Assembly (NCBI GenBank): GCA_035939575.1
Contig: DASZFS010000049.1
Span: 23,950 to 87,949 of the forward strand
Reading direction: 5' to 3'
From: DATKHR01 sp035939575
GTDB lineage: Bacteria > Acidobacteriota > Vicinamibacteria > Vicinamibacterales > CAVVIG01
DNA: 64,000 nucleotides
In this document: piece after piece, positions 25,051 through 34,370 of the stretch
Layout: each line of letters opens with the position of its first letter
Position numbering within the stretch: the first letter of the stretch is position 1
Translations under genes and position numbers: made by a program
The notes under the pieces: generated by a model
Database searches by the model: none
What the model was told of the DNA's origin: nothing
Seen by the model: only the letters and a program-made list of their open reading frames with translations

Positions 25051-25500
25051 ATGAAGAGATCGATTCAAGCCCTACACGCATACGGACTCGCTCTGGTGCT
25101 CGCCGCGAGTTCGTCCGCCTGGGCGCAGCGCCCGCCGGCCCCGTCCATTCCCGTGGACGACCACTACATCCTGGCTCTGTCGACGGCTGACCACTTTCTG
25201 CACGCGTGGGCCACGCGGGACGCGGACGCAGGGCGCACGACCCTGACGCCGGCCGCGATCGCGCGCTACTCGGCCGAACAGATCGCGATGCTTTTCCAGG
25301 GTGTGTCCAGCCCCCATCACGAATCGTTCGAGATTGGACCCGGGCACGCCTTGTCGCCGACCAAGTACGCATTCGACGTCATCCAATACGAGTACCTGAC
25401 GAACATGAACTTCCACGGATCACGGCGCAGGCCGGCGCGCCTCGTCGTCGTTGAGGTCAAACCCAACACGTGGCTGGTCGATGAATTCCCTGACTCGTAA
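25051..25500 (+). CDS. Secreted protein of unknown function
   Basis: This 149-aa protein has a signal peptide cleaved near SSSAWAQ. The mature part (STADHFLHAWATRDADAGRTTLTPAAIARY...) could be an NTF2-like fold, but that is only an impression. Its last 20 nt overlap the start of the metalloprotease gene, so the two are probably co-translated. It might assist that protease. Confidence 0.6.
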   Translation: MKRSIQALHAYGLALVLAASSSAWAQRPPAPSIPVDDHYILALSTADHFLHAWATRDADAGRTTLTPAAIARYSAEQIAMLFQGVSSPHHESFEIGPGHALSPTKYAFDVIQYEYLTNMNFHGSRRRPARLVVVEVKPNTWLVDEFPDS

Positions 25501-27319
25501 AGTCGTCTCCGCCGCGGTGCTTCTGATCGTGTTGCTCGCCGCCATCCCACCGTCGGCCACCGCGCCGGACACGGATACCGATGGTGACGGGCTGCCCGAC
25601 GCGTGGGAAACGTCGGCCGGCCGGGCGTACGGCTGCGACCCGCGACACGCGGATCTCCTTGTCTACACCATCGAGCGCTCAACGATGACCGACAAGGTGA
25701 CCGACACGATCAACCACGCCACGGCGTTCTTCAATGCGCTGAATGTCGGCAATCCGGACGGCCAGCGCGGCATCCGTCTGCACGTCATTCGCGGGCCGAA
25801 GACTACCGACCAGAACTCCAGCTATTCCGATCTGGCGAAGACGTATCTGCCGGCGTCCCTCAAGGGCCGTGCGCACTTTAATGTCTTCAGCAACGATCCT
25901 GGCGGCCAGACCAACGGCAATGCGAGCATCTCCGGCGTCGCGGAGTTCGGTTGGAACTCGTTCGTGCACGAACTCGGCCACCAGCTCGGGCTCAATCACG
26001 AAGCGATCGGCTTCAAGGTCCAGAGTCCGGTGCACGCGAGTCTGATGAACTATGCCTACCTCGACGGCTTCAACGGCAACGAGAATGCGATCCAGTTCAG
26101 CGATGGCCGCTTCGCGTCGCTCCGCATGACGGAAACCAGCCTCGACGAGACGCTGCCGTTTCCGATCGCGTCCCTCCAGTTTCTCGCCAACGATCCCTAT
26201 CGATTCGCGATGAAGGCCGTGGGGTCACGCACGCAAGTTGACTGGAACCGCAACGGGATCTTTGGCGAAAAAGGCGTCCGCGCCGACATCAACTACCAGC
26301 CGAGCTCGTGGCTCGGTGACCGCATCAAGATCGAAGCGAGCCTGACGGCGCCGGCCGGCGCGTATGTCAACAAAGACTTCTACGTCGCGTACGGGGTGCC
26401 GGCTGGGCGACTCCGCGCGATTGTCCTCCGCAAGTTTCTGGGCGGCAACCGTTGGGGGCCGCGTGTCGCCACGGGTCTGATCACCGCCGTTGGTGATCCG
26501 ACGCTCGTCGCCGACCGCGGTGTGTTGTGGGTTGCGAGCCAGACTCCCACGGGCGTCGATGTCGTGGCGCTCCAGGCGACAGGCGACGGAGCTCGCGTCG
26601 ACGGCAACCTGAGCGCGACACTTCCGGCGACGCGGCCGGCCCGTCAGCCGACGCTAGCTGTGCTGGACACGCGCCTCGTCCTCTTCCTTCACGAGCTCGG
26701 CACCAATCGAGTGCTCGCCCTGCCGTACTCGGGATCCGGCCGTACCTGGGGGCAGGAGCACGACACCGGCATCAAGAGCCTTACGACGGTCGGTGCCGCG
26801 TGGCACCCGATCCAGCACAAGGCGGTGATCGTCGCGACGATGAATACGAATGTGAAAGGACGGATGGCCGTGTACTTCCGCGGTGTCAAGGATGGGCTGA
26901 TCGATGCCACAGGCGATGACGATTGGATCGGCGGAAAAGACGGCGGGAACGCCACGATCGCTCGTCCCGCCGTGCTCGTCGACACGTCTCGCGATGCGGG
27001 CCCGGCGGGTCGGGTGTATGCGTACTATGCGGCGTCGAACCCGGGCCTGCCCGTGTTTTTCAGCATGCAGGTCGCCGACAAGCACTTCAACGGCGGCTGG
27101 CTCGAGCGCAGTGCATACGATCAATGGACGATCACCGCGAGCGCGCCGGCGGCGGTCCTCGGTCCGACTGGCGAGATCGCGTACTGTTACCGCGACCAGT
27201 CGAACGGTATGCTGAACTGCTCGTTTGCTGGCAGCGGCGTCGAACCTGGCGAGATGGGCGACGCGGATGAAGTGAGCTTCATCCGACTCCAAGGACTGAA
27301 GCGATCGCTAGGCCGTTGA
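25481..27319 (+). CDS. Secreted zinc metalloprotease with calcium-binding segment
   Basis: This 612-aa protein has a signal peptide, then DTDTDGDGLPDAWE, a thrombospondin-type-3/EF-like calcium loop. The catalytic motif HELGHQLGLNH is the full HExxHxxGxxH of metzincin-like proteases, followed by a possible Met-turn (SLMNYAYL). The C-terminal half contains repeated beta-strand motifs that may form a propeller or sandwich. The ATG at 25481 overlaps the previous gene. Extracellular protein degradation is the likely role. Confidence 0.85.
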   Translation: MNSLTRKVVSAAVLLIVLLAAIPPSATAPDTDTDGDGLPDAWETSAGRAYGCDPRHADLLVYTIERSTMTDKVTDTINHATAFFNALNVGNPDGQRGIRLHVIRGPKTTDQNSSYSDLAKTYLPASLKGRAHFNVFSNDPGGQTNGNASISGVAEFGWNSFVHELGHQLGLNHEAIGFKVQSPVHASLMNYAYLDGFNGNENAIQFSDGRFASLRMTETSLDETLPFPIASLQFLANDPYRFAMKAVGSRTQVDWNRNGIFGEKGVRADINYQPSSWLGDRIKIEASLTAPAGAYVNKDFYVAYGVPAGRLRAIVLRKFLGGNRWGPRVATGLITAVGDPTLVADRGVLWVASQTPTGVDVVALQATGDGARVDGNLSATLPATRPARQPTLAVLDTRLVLFLHELGTNRVLALPYSGSGRTWGQEHDTGIKSLTTVGAAWHPIQHKAVIVATMNTNVKGRMAVYFRGVKDGLIDATGDDDWIGGKDGGNATIARPAVLVDTSRDAGPAGRVYAYYAASNPGLPVFFSMQVADKHFNGGWLERSAYDQWTITASAPAAVLGPTGEIAYCYRDQSNGMLNCSFAGSGVEPGEMGDADEVSFIRLQGLKRSLGR

Positions 27320-27410
27320 AAGCCGCACGTCCCCTCTGACGACTACGGCGACCAGGGATATAGTGTAGATCCACGGTGAGTTCCTGGTTGCACTGCGTCA
27401 TGGCCGAATC

Positions 27411-28818
27411 ATGAGATTGCGCGTCGTGCTGGTAATCGTCATCTGCTCGATCTGGCCGCTGCGTGCACTGGCCCAGACCGCCGGCCTCACGGCCGATCAA
27501 CAGGCCGCGCGGGACATCCTTCGAGAGCTGATCGAGATCAATACCTCTTACAAAGGCGGGAGCACCGCGCCGGCGGTGCGCGCGATAGCCGATCGCTTCC
27601 TCGCCGCCGGCTTTCCCGCCAAGGATGTGAGCATCGTGGGTCCTCAGGGTGACAAGGATCCGAATCTCGTGATCCGAATGGCAGGCTCGTCGGCGGAACG
27701 GCCGCTCCTGCTCCTTGCTCACCTCGACGTCGTCGAAGCGCTTCGGGCGGACTGGTCGATGGATCCGTACACGCTCAATGAGCGCGACGGGTTCTTCTAC
27801 GGGCGTGGCACCGCCGATATCAAGGACGGCGCCGCGACGCTCATCGCCGCCCTCCTGCGCCTCAAACGCGAACGGGTGACCCCGACTCGCACGCTGATTC
27901 TGGCCTTGACCGCGGGCGAAGAAGGCGGCGGCGGGTACAACGGCGTGTCGTGGCTCATCGCCAATCACCGCGATCTCATCGACGCGGAGCTGTGCCTCAA
28001 CGTCGACGGCGGAGACCCGCTCATCAAGAACGGGAAGCGTGTGCTGCGTTCGGTGCAGTCGAGCGAAAAGCTGTTTCTGTCGTTCAGGCTGGAGGTCACC
28101 AACGCCGGGGGCCACAGCTCCATGCCCTCGCGCGACAACGCGATTTACCATCTGGCGGCCGGCCTGGATCGCCTCGCGGCCTACGAATTCCCGGTCCACC
28201 TGAACGAGACAACGCGCGCCTATTTCGCGAAGTACGCGGCCCTCGAGACGGGGCAGACGGCCACCGACATGCGGACTATCGCGATTGACGATCATGACGA
28301 CGCGGCGGCGCGCCGGCTGTCTGCATCGCCCTTCTACAACGCGCAGCTGCGCACGACGTGCGTGGCGACAATGCTCGAGGCAGGGCACGCGGAGAACGCG
28401 CTGCCGCAGACTGCCCGTGCCACCGTCAACTGCCGCAATCCTGCCCGAGGAAACCCCCGCGCAGATTCAGGAAACCCTCGTCCGCATCGTCGCCGATCCG
28501 GCAGTCCATGTTACGCCGGCACAGGCACCAGGGCCGAGCGAGCCTTCACGGCTGTCGCCAGCGATCATGGATCCTGTGGAGCGCGTGAGTAAGCGGCTGG
28601 TTCCCGGTGTGCCCGTCGTTCCGCAGATGGAAACCGGTGCGACCGACGGCGCCTTTCTCCGTGCGGCCGGTATCCCGACCTACGGCGTGAGCGGCGTGTT
28701 CATCGACATCGACGACAACCGGGCGCACGGGCGCGACGAGCGGATCATCGTGAAAGAGTTCTACGATGGAGTCGAGTTCATCTATCAGCTCGTGCGCGAT
28801 CTCGCCGTCTCGCATTAG
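27411..28818 (+). pseudogene. M20-family metallopeptidase, frameshifted
   Basis: A secreted M20 peptidase (signal ending RALAQ) reads HLDVV, FYGRGTADIKDG, AGEEGGGG and NVDGGD, the metal and catalytic residues, then loses frame near 28434. There, TGCCGCAATCCTG carries one base more than the expected CGC-ATC-CTG. The remaining C-terminus (ILPEETPAQIQETLV...TDGAFLRAAGIPTYGVSG...NRAHGRDER) continues in another frame to 28818. All active-site residues survive, so this is either a recent inactivation or a sequencing error. Confidence 0.8.
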
Positions 28819-28932
28819 AACGAACGGTCGAAGGACCAAGGCTCGTCGCCTTTGAGAGTTGGCGTCTTCTCGGCGTGTACCGGACAATCTCAACCGAGCC
28901 ACTACCGAACTACTACCGAGCGCGAAGGCAGC

Positions 28933-29049
28933 ATGAGGCGACCCATCAGGACAGCCATCTGGATAATCGGCGGCCTGCTCCTCGTCGGTCTGTCACTAGT
29001 GGGCGTGCTGGTCTTTTACTACCGACCGACACTTGAATGGGCGAAATGA
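28933..29049 (+). CDS. 38-aa single-pass membrane protein
   Basis: The product starts MRRPIRTAIWIIGG, has one hydrophobic helix (LLLVGLSLVGVLVFYY), and ends PTLEWAK. The Shine-Dalgarno is weak (GAAGG). It is the first of four small same-strand ORFs upstream of the TonB receptor. Function unknown. Confidence 0.4.
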   Translation: MRRPIRTAIWIIGGLLLVGLSLVGVLVFYYRPTLEWAK

Positions 29050-29079
29050 TGTCTTCAAGGGGCATGACGGAGAACCATC

Positions 29080-29265
29080 ATGACAACAGTCAGGGGAATT
29101 ACTGGCGGCTCGCAACCAGTAATTGTTAGCGCGAAACAGGCCGTCGTCGAACTCAGAATCGGGACCCAGAACGCTTCTTTGCCGGCCAGTCAGGCGCGCT
29201 TACTGGCATATGCGATCCTGTCGGCTGCAGAGGATGCCGAGGCTGGACTCGAAGAACGGCACTAG
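29080..29265 (+). CDS. Small protein of unknown function
   Basis: The product is 61 aa with no signal or membrane segment. It has a beta-rich first half (PVIVSAKQAVVELRIG) and an Ala-rich helical end (ARLLAYAILSAAEDAEAGLEE). It begins 30 nt after the small membrane protein. No family recognised. Confidence 0.5.
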   Translation: MTTVRGITGGSQPVIVSAKQAVVELRIGTQNASLPASQARLLAYAILSAAEDAEAGLEERH

Positions 29266-29308
29266 CTCATGAATTTCAAAGAGCCGACCACTGTCTGGAG
29301 AGAGCTCC

Positions 29309-29653
29309 ATGTGTCACCCAACCTGTGAATGCCACGAGTGCGAGAAACTCGCTGAGGACCTGCGCGAAGCTTGGCAGGCAGACCGTCGGGAATTGCAGGC
29401 TCGCCTGGAGGCGGTCGCGGCCTCATCCGGACGCGATCCTCGCCGCATGAAGGTCGATTGGATATTCTCGATTGCCGAAATGCCTGACGACGAGACGAGA
29501 GTGTTGCTCGAAGCTCAGTATCCGCGGGTTGCAAAGGCGCGACGAAACCAGGAGCGGCACAGAGCAACAACGGGCCACTCGCTGGGCTCGCGGGGATGGA
29601 CCGTGCAGGATCAAGCGAGCATGTGGTGGATGCTCACGCGCAACGGTCCTTAG
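29309..29653 (+). CDS. Unknown protein with Cys/His-rich N-terminus
   Basis: This 114-aa protein begins MCHPTCECHEC, a cluster of four Cys and two His that could bind a metal, followed by a charged helix (EKLAEDLREAWQADRRELQARLEAV). GGAGAGAG lies before the ATG. The C-terminal half is basic and contains WTVQDQASMWWML. Not a family I recognise. Confidence 0.5.
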   Translation: MCHPTCECHECEKLAEDLREAWQADRRELQARLEAVAASSGRDPRRMKVDWIFSIAEMPDDETRVLLEAQYPRVAKARRNQERHRATTGHSLGSRGWTVQDQASMWWMLTRNGP

Positions 29654-29825
29654 TTTGGCGGTGGCGTTTCGCCGGCGCTCCGGACGGTCATCGGGCCCGC
29701 CAGCGGCAGCGACAACGATGTTCGAAGGGTGTCGGTGTCTGGATCGCTGAGGCCGTCGCGTGACGTGAGATACTCGTCCGTGTGGTGAGGCGCCGAGTCG
29801 CAGCCTGACAAAGGAAGATTCAATA

Positions 29826-30107
29826 GTGTCCGAGACCAAGAAATCCGGGAAGCAGAAATCCGAGACCCAGAAACCCGTTCCAGGGCAATGCATCATCTTC
29901 AAGCGGGCCGATGGCCTCTATGACGTCCTCAAGGTTGACGAAGCCGGTGAGCGGGCAACCGTACGCGCCGGGCTCAAGCAAATCGAAGACGCGTACCACA
30001 TCGCGCGCAACAGCCTGAGTGCGGGGCGCGTGTTGTATGCCGACCACTCGGCGCCTGACGCGTTCGAGAAGTATACGTTTCTCAAGGAGCCCACCCGGGC
30101 CCGGTAG
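29826..30107 (+). CDS. Small protein of unknown function with KS/ET-rich N-terminus
   Basis: The product is 93 aa. An imperfect Lys/Ser/Glu repeat (SETKKSGKQKSETQK) precedes a compact domain (GQCIIFKRADGLYDVLKVDEAGERATVRAGL). GTG start. It resembles small uncharacterised single-domain proteins in Acidobacteria; no function is assigned. Confidence 0.5.
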   Translation: MSETKKSGKQKSETQKPVPGQCIIFKRADGLYDVLKVDEAGERATVRAGLKQIEDAYHIARNSLSAGRVLYADHSAPDAFEKYTFLKEPTRAR

Positions 30108-30217
30108 CGCGGCCTATTCTGGCGCAACCCCGTCACGATTACGTCCATTAATTTGGATACCACTGCGTCTCTGGGTTCTCGAGACGGGTGAAACTGTCCA
30201 CGTTCGCACACTGTCCG

Positions 30218-30246
30218 TTGACAATCGATGACAAGCGTCGTAATTT
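30218..30246 (+). promoter_or_regulatory. Candidate promoter upstream of the TonB-dependent receptor
   Basis: TTGACA (30218-30223) and TAATTT (30241-30246) are exactly 17 bp apart. This gives a leader of about 190 nt before ATG 30446. The rest of the 338-nt gap (30108-30445) shows no gene or recognisable riboswitch. Confidence 0.5.
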
Positions 30247-30445
30247 CACGCCGCTGATGTCAACCGACGATCTCGAGCTTCAGTCGCGCTGCACCTGTAG
30301 CTAGGCGTCCGCGCCTTCCCGCGTGCGGGCGCCTGTCCTTGTTCCGCCACTCCACTCGACCGCTGTCGAATCGCCGGGGACTCGTGCCTGTGCTCCGTGC
30401 GCCTGTCGTTTGAACGTGTGCTGTTGTTCGAAGGAGGCATGCTTG

Positions 30446-33400
30446 ATGAGGCTCGCCATCACCGTTTTTTCCGCCGTGCTGTTCGCCGCCGCTCCGGCGC
30501 GCGCGCAGTCGACGGCCACTCTGCAGGGGACAATCACCGACAGCCAGGCGGCTGTCATGCCCGGCGTCTCGGTGACGATTCGCAACGTGGCCACCGGCAC
30601 CGAGCGCGCGGCGGTCACCGACGCCGCAGGCGAGTACGTCGCGGCCGCGCTCCAGCCAGGCCACTACACGGTTGTCGCCCACCTTGAAGGCTTCAGGGAT
30701 CAGACGAGCGAAGTCGACCTGGGGCCTGCGCAGACAGCGGTGCTGAACCTCAAGCTCGGTCTCGCATCGCTCGCCGAAAGCGTCACAGTCACCGGGTCGG
30801 CGCCGATCATCGACACGGCCACCGTTGCCGTCGGTGCTGCCATGGCCGAGCGAACCGTGCAGGAGATTCCGCTGAACGGCCGCCACTTCGTGGACCTCGG
30901 TCCGCTGATGCCAGGCGGCAGCACGTCGCCGCAGAACGCGGGACTCAGCGCGCCGCTGCGCGGCCAGGGCGCATTCTCGTTCATGACTGCCGGCAACCGC
31001 GAGACGTCCGTGAACTTCATGGTCAACGGCATCAACCTGAACGACCTGTCGAACTCGCAGGTCACGTTCCAGCCGTCGATCAACACGGTGTCGGAGTTCA
31101 AGGTGGACAACTCGACGTTCAGCGCCGAGTATGGGCGCAACTCGGGCGCGATCGTGAACGTCGCAACACGCTCGGGCAGCAACCAGCTGCACGGCGAAGG
31201 GTTCGACTTCTACCGCGACCAGAAGTTCGACTCGCGCAACTACTTCAACCCGCCACCGGCCCCCCAGTCCGTCTTCAACCGCAAGCAGTTCGGCGTCAAC
31301 CTCGGCGGACCAATCGTGAAGAACAAGATGTTCTACTTCGGCAGCTACGAAGGCCTGCGCCACCGCCAGGCAGTCGATCTGAACTCCGGCACGCTGAGCG
31401 ACGCGCAGCGCGCCGCGGTCACCGACCCGCTCGCGAAGAAACTCCTCACGTACGTGCCGGTGGCGAACGACTCCAGCGGTCTGCGCAACATCGGATCGGA
31501 GCTTGCCCCGGTCAGCATCGATCAGTCGACGGGGGACGTGCGGACGAATCTGCGGCAGAACGACGATCTGCATGTCTATTACGCGTTTCAGCGTGATTTT
31601 CGCCACGAGCCGAACGCGCAAGGCAACACCGTGGCGGGATTCGGCGACAACCGCGGCGGACACCGTCAGGTGTTGACGGTCAACGAAACGCACGTCTTCA
31701 GCCAGGCGCTCGTCAACGAAGTGCGCGCGGGCTACAACCGTATCAGCATCAGCTTCAATCCGAGCCTGGTTCTCAATCCCGCCGACCTCGGCATCAACGT
31801 CGGAGTCAACTTCCCGATTGGACTGCCGCAGATCACGATTTCGGGTCCGGGGTTGAACATCGGCGGCCCGGCGGGATTTCCGAGCGCCCGCGAGGTGACG
31901 ACGGGTGCGTTCGGCGATACCGCGACCTACCTGCACGGGAACCAGATCATCAAGTTCGGGGGCGAGGTCCGTCGAGTCAAGCACAACAGCGTCAACGGGG
32001 ATCCCGGAAGGTTCACGTATCCGAGCGTGGCGGCGTTTCAGCAGGGGTACGGCAGCGCGTTCTCGATCACGCTCGGCGGCCTCTCGTACAACGCCTACGT
32101 GAACGCGGTCGGCGCATTCGTGCAGGACTCCGTCTCGCTCGGGTCGAATGTGAAGCTGGATCTCGGCCTGCGCTACGACTACCTCCCGTCGCCGACCGAA
32201 GGGGACAATAAACTGGTCGCGTTCGATCCGAGCTCGTCGTCGCTGATGCAAATCGGCTCGAACGGTTTTACGCAAGTGACGAAGAACGGCAGCGACTTCC
32301 AGCCGCGCCTCGGCATCATCTGGAATCCGACGGGCGACGGCAAGCTCGCCGTTCGCGGCGCGTACGCCGTGATGGTGAACCAGAGCAATACCGGCTACTT
32401 CGTGGGAGAGGCGAACAATCCGCCGCTCACCACGCCGCTGTCCGGGCAGGCGGCGGGCACGGCCGCGAGCAACATCAAGCTCGACAACGCACTCAACGGC
32501 GCGGGCGCGGCGGCCTTGGCGCCGTCATTCACCGACCCGAATTTCCTGCCGGGCCGGATGCAGACGTGGAACGTCAACGTCGAACGCGAGCTCGGCGGGA
32601 CGGGCGTGATGGTCGGGTACTTCGGATCGCACGGCGACCGGCAGCGCATCCCGATCAACCTGAACCAGTTCACGACGCCCGGCGGCACCGTGCGTCCGTA
32701 TCCAAAGCTGTCGGCCTCGAGCCCGATTCTCCCGGGCGCGACGCTCGGGAACATCACGGAAAGCACGAGCCTCGGCTGGTCCAATTACAAGGGCCTGTGG
32801 GTGACCGCGAACCGCCGGATGACGCACGGGCTGCAGCTCTCAGGTTCGTACACATTATCGAAGTCCACGGACTCCAATTCGTATGATGCCACGGGCGCCA
32901 ACAACAATGGCTCGCTGCAGGACAGTACCAATATCGCGGGCAGCGAAGGGCCGTCGGACTTCGACGTTCGCCATCGCGTGTCCATCAACGCGTCGTACGA
33001 TCTGCCGTTCCACGGCAACCGCCTGAAGGACGGCTGGCAGGTGGTGGTCGTCGAGCAGGCCCAGACGGGCAATCCGTTGAACATCATTACGAACATCACG
33101 ACGATCACCGGTGTCTCCTCAGTGCGTCCGGACCTCGTCGGCAGCCTGCCGGCGATTACCCCGACGGCGAACGTGGATCCCGTCACCGGGGCGGTCACGA
33201 GCTACCAGTGGTTCACGAGCGCCACTGTCTGCGATCCGCGCGTGGCCGGCCAGTGCACCTCGTCGACACCCTTCGCTCTGCCGTACTCAGCGTCCGGCGT
33301 CGCGCATTTCGGAAACCTTCCGAGGAACGCGATTTACGGACCGGGTTTCGGTGACACAGACCTGTCGCTCATCAAGAACGTGACGTTGCAGGGCAACGCC

Positions 33401-33577
33401 CGCGTGCAGCTGCGGCTCGAAGTATTCAACCTGTTCAACCAGGCGAACCTCGGTCAGCCGGGATTTACAGCGGCGTTCGGCAGCACGTCGTTCGGCGTGA
33501 TCAGCAACACGCGATTCCCGACAGGCGATTCCGGCTCGGCGCGGCAAGTGCAGTTCGCGGCCAAGTTCCTGTTCTGA
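30446..33577 (+). CDS. Oar-like TonB-dependent outer-membrane receptor
   Basis: This 1043-aa protein has a signal peptide ending ARAQ and a carboxypeptidase-regulatory-like domain (ATLQGTITDSQAAVMPGVSVTIRN). A plug region follows (VQEIPLNGRHFVDLGPLMPG, AEYGRNSGAIVNVATRSGSN), then a long beta-barrel ending RQVQFAAKFLF with a terminal aromatic. AAGGAGG precedes the ATG by 8 nt. This class is greatly expanded in Acidobacteria and probably imports oligosaccharides or peptides. No SusD-like partner is present. Confidence 0.92.
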   Translation: MRLAITVFSAVLFAAAPARAQSTATLQGTITDSQAAVMPGVSVTIRNVATGTERAAVTDAAGEYVAAALQPGHYTVVAHLEGFRDQTSEVDLGPAQTAVLNLKLGLASLAESVTVTGSAPIIDTATVAVGAAMAERTVQEIPLNGRHFVDLGPLMPGGSTSPQNAGLSAPLRGQGAFSFMTAGNRETSVNFMVNGINLNDLSNSQVTFQPSINTVSEFKVDNSTFSAEYGRNSGAIVNVATRSGSNQLHGEGFDFYRDQKFDSRNYFNPPPAPQSVFNRKQFGVNLGGPIVKNKMFYFGSYEGLRHRQAVDLNSGTLSDAQRAAVTDPLAKKLLTYVPVANDSSGLRNIGSELAPVSIDQSTGDVRTNLRQNDDLHVYYAFQRDFRHEPNAQGNTVAGFGDNRGGHRQVLTVNETHVFSQALVNEVRAGYNRISISFNPSLVLNPADLGINVGVNFPIGLPQITISGPGLNIGGPAGFPSAREVTTGAFGDTATYLHGNQIIKFGGEVRRVKHNSVNGDPGRFTYPSVAAFQQGYGSAFSITLGGLSYNAYVNAVGAFVQDSVSLGSNVKLDLGLRYDYLPSPTEGDNKLVAFDPSSSSLMQIGSNGFTQVTKNGSDFQPRLGIIWNPTGDGKLAVRGAYAVMVNQSNTGYFVGEANNPPLTTPLSGQAAGTAASNIKLDNALNGAGAAALAPSFTDPNFLPGRMQTWNVNVERELGGTGVMVGYFGSHGDRQRIPINLNQFTTPGGTVRPYPKLSASSPILPGATLGNITESTSLGWSNYKGLWVTANRRMTHGLQLSGSYTLSKSTDSNSYDATGANNNGSLQDSTNIAGSEGPSDFDVRHRVSINASYDLPFHGNRLKDGWQVVVVEQAQTGNPLNIITNITTITGVSSVRPDLVGSLPAITPTANVDPVTGAVTSYQWFTSATVCDPRVAGQCTSSTPFALPYSASGVAHFGNLPRNAIYGPGFGDTDLSLIKNVTLQGNARVQLRLEVFNLFNQANLGQPGFTAAFGSTSFGVISNTRFPTGDSGSARQVQFAAKFLF

Positions 33578-33684
33578 CAGGTCGGCGAGGTCAGGTCGGT
33601 CGAGCAGGCCAGGGGGTCGCGGGAGACTACGCGCATGCGAATGTCGCGACGGCGCTCTCGCGAACCTCCTGGAGCACCGGGACG

Positions 33685-34194
33685 TTACGGCTTCCGTGTT
33701 CTGGCAAGGCGAAAGATCATCTCCGTGTCGGCGCCAGCTCGCCGCCACGTCCAATGTTCGTCCACGTGATCCTGATCCTTGAAATCGATCACCAGCTTGT
33801 GTTCATGGCCCTCCTCGAGACTCTCCAGATTGCCCGCGTCCTGAAACTCGAACACCAGGCTGGCGGGTTGGCCGGGACGAGGGATGGCTCTCATCCGTGG
33901 TCGGTTGTTGGTCGGGCAGAAATGAACCAGCGTGATCGCGTCGCGATCGACGCTGTAGAGCGTGACCATCTCTTCCATCCCGCTCGGCGCGAGCGTTTCC
34001 ATCACCGCCGTGCCCGACGCGATGAGCTGGAAGGTAGATCGAACCGCCTGGCCATGCTCGTCCGTTCCGCGCCAATCTCCCGCAAGCGACCGGAGTTGTC
34101 GAAAGCTATCCGCCACGGTCGGCGGGGCGGCTCCCGCCCTGGCAACCTGGAAGGTCAGCGCACAACCGATCAACAACGCCACAACGTATCTCAT
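33685..34194 (-). CDS. Secreted lipocalin-like protein of unknown function
   Basis: This 169-aa protein has a signal peptide (MRYVVALLIGCALTFQVARAGA). The mature part, with SFRQLRSLAGDWRGTDEHG and VTLYSVDRDAITLVHFCPTNNRPRM, resembles DUF1579/THAP4-like beta-barrels that may bind a hydrophobic ligand or heme. The ATG at 34194 fits the signal peptide. It is divergent from the GlxA-type regulator, from which it is separated by 176 nt. Confidence 0.65.
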   Translation of the reverse strand: MRYVVALLIGCALTFQVARAGAAPPTVADSFRQLRSLAGDWRGTDEHGQAVRSTFQLIASGTAVMETLAPSGMEEMVTLYSVDRDAITLVHFCPTNNRPRMRAIPRPGQPASLVFEFQDAGNLESLEEGHEHKLVIDFKDQDHVDEHWTWRRAGADTEMIFRLARTRKP

Positions 34195-34370
34195 GACATC
34201 CTCCGTGCGCCCGTCCCGTTCGTGCCCGTTCGGGACTGACCGGCCGATCGTACCTTCGACGGCCCGCCTGGCAGAATGACAACTACCAGACGATTTCTGC
34301 CATAATGCCGACGCGGTCATAGGTGCGATCCACGGTCAGAAGATCCCATCGCCTGAATTGTCGTCGTGTC

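Noticed and set aside
30260..32275. 671-aa open frame antisense to the TonB receptor
   Set aside because: Arg/Val/Glu-rich shadow typical of GC-rich third-position bias; the plus-strand frame has clear receptor domains.
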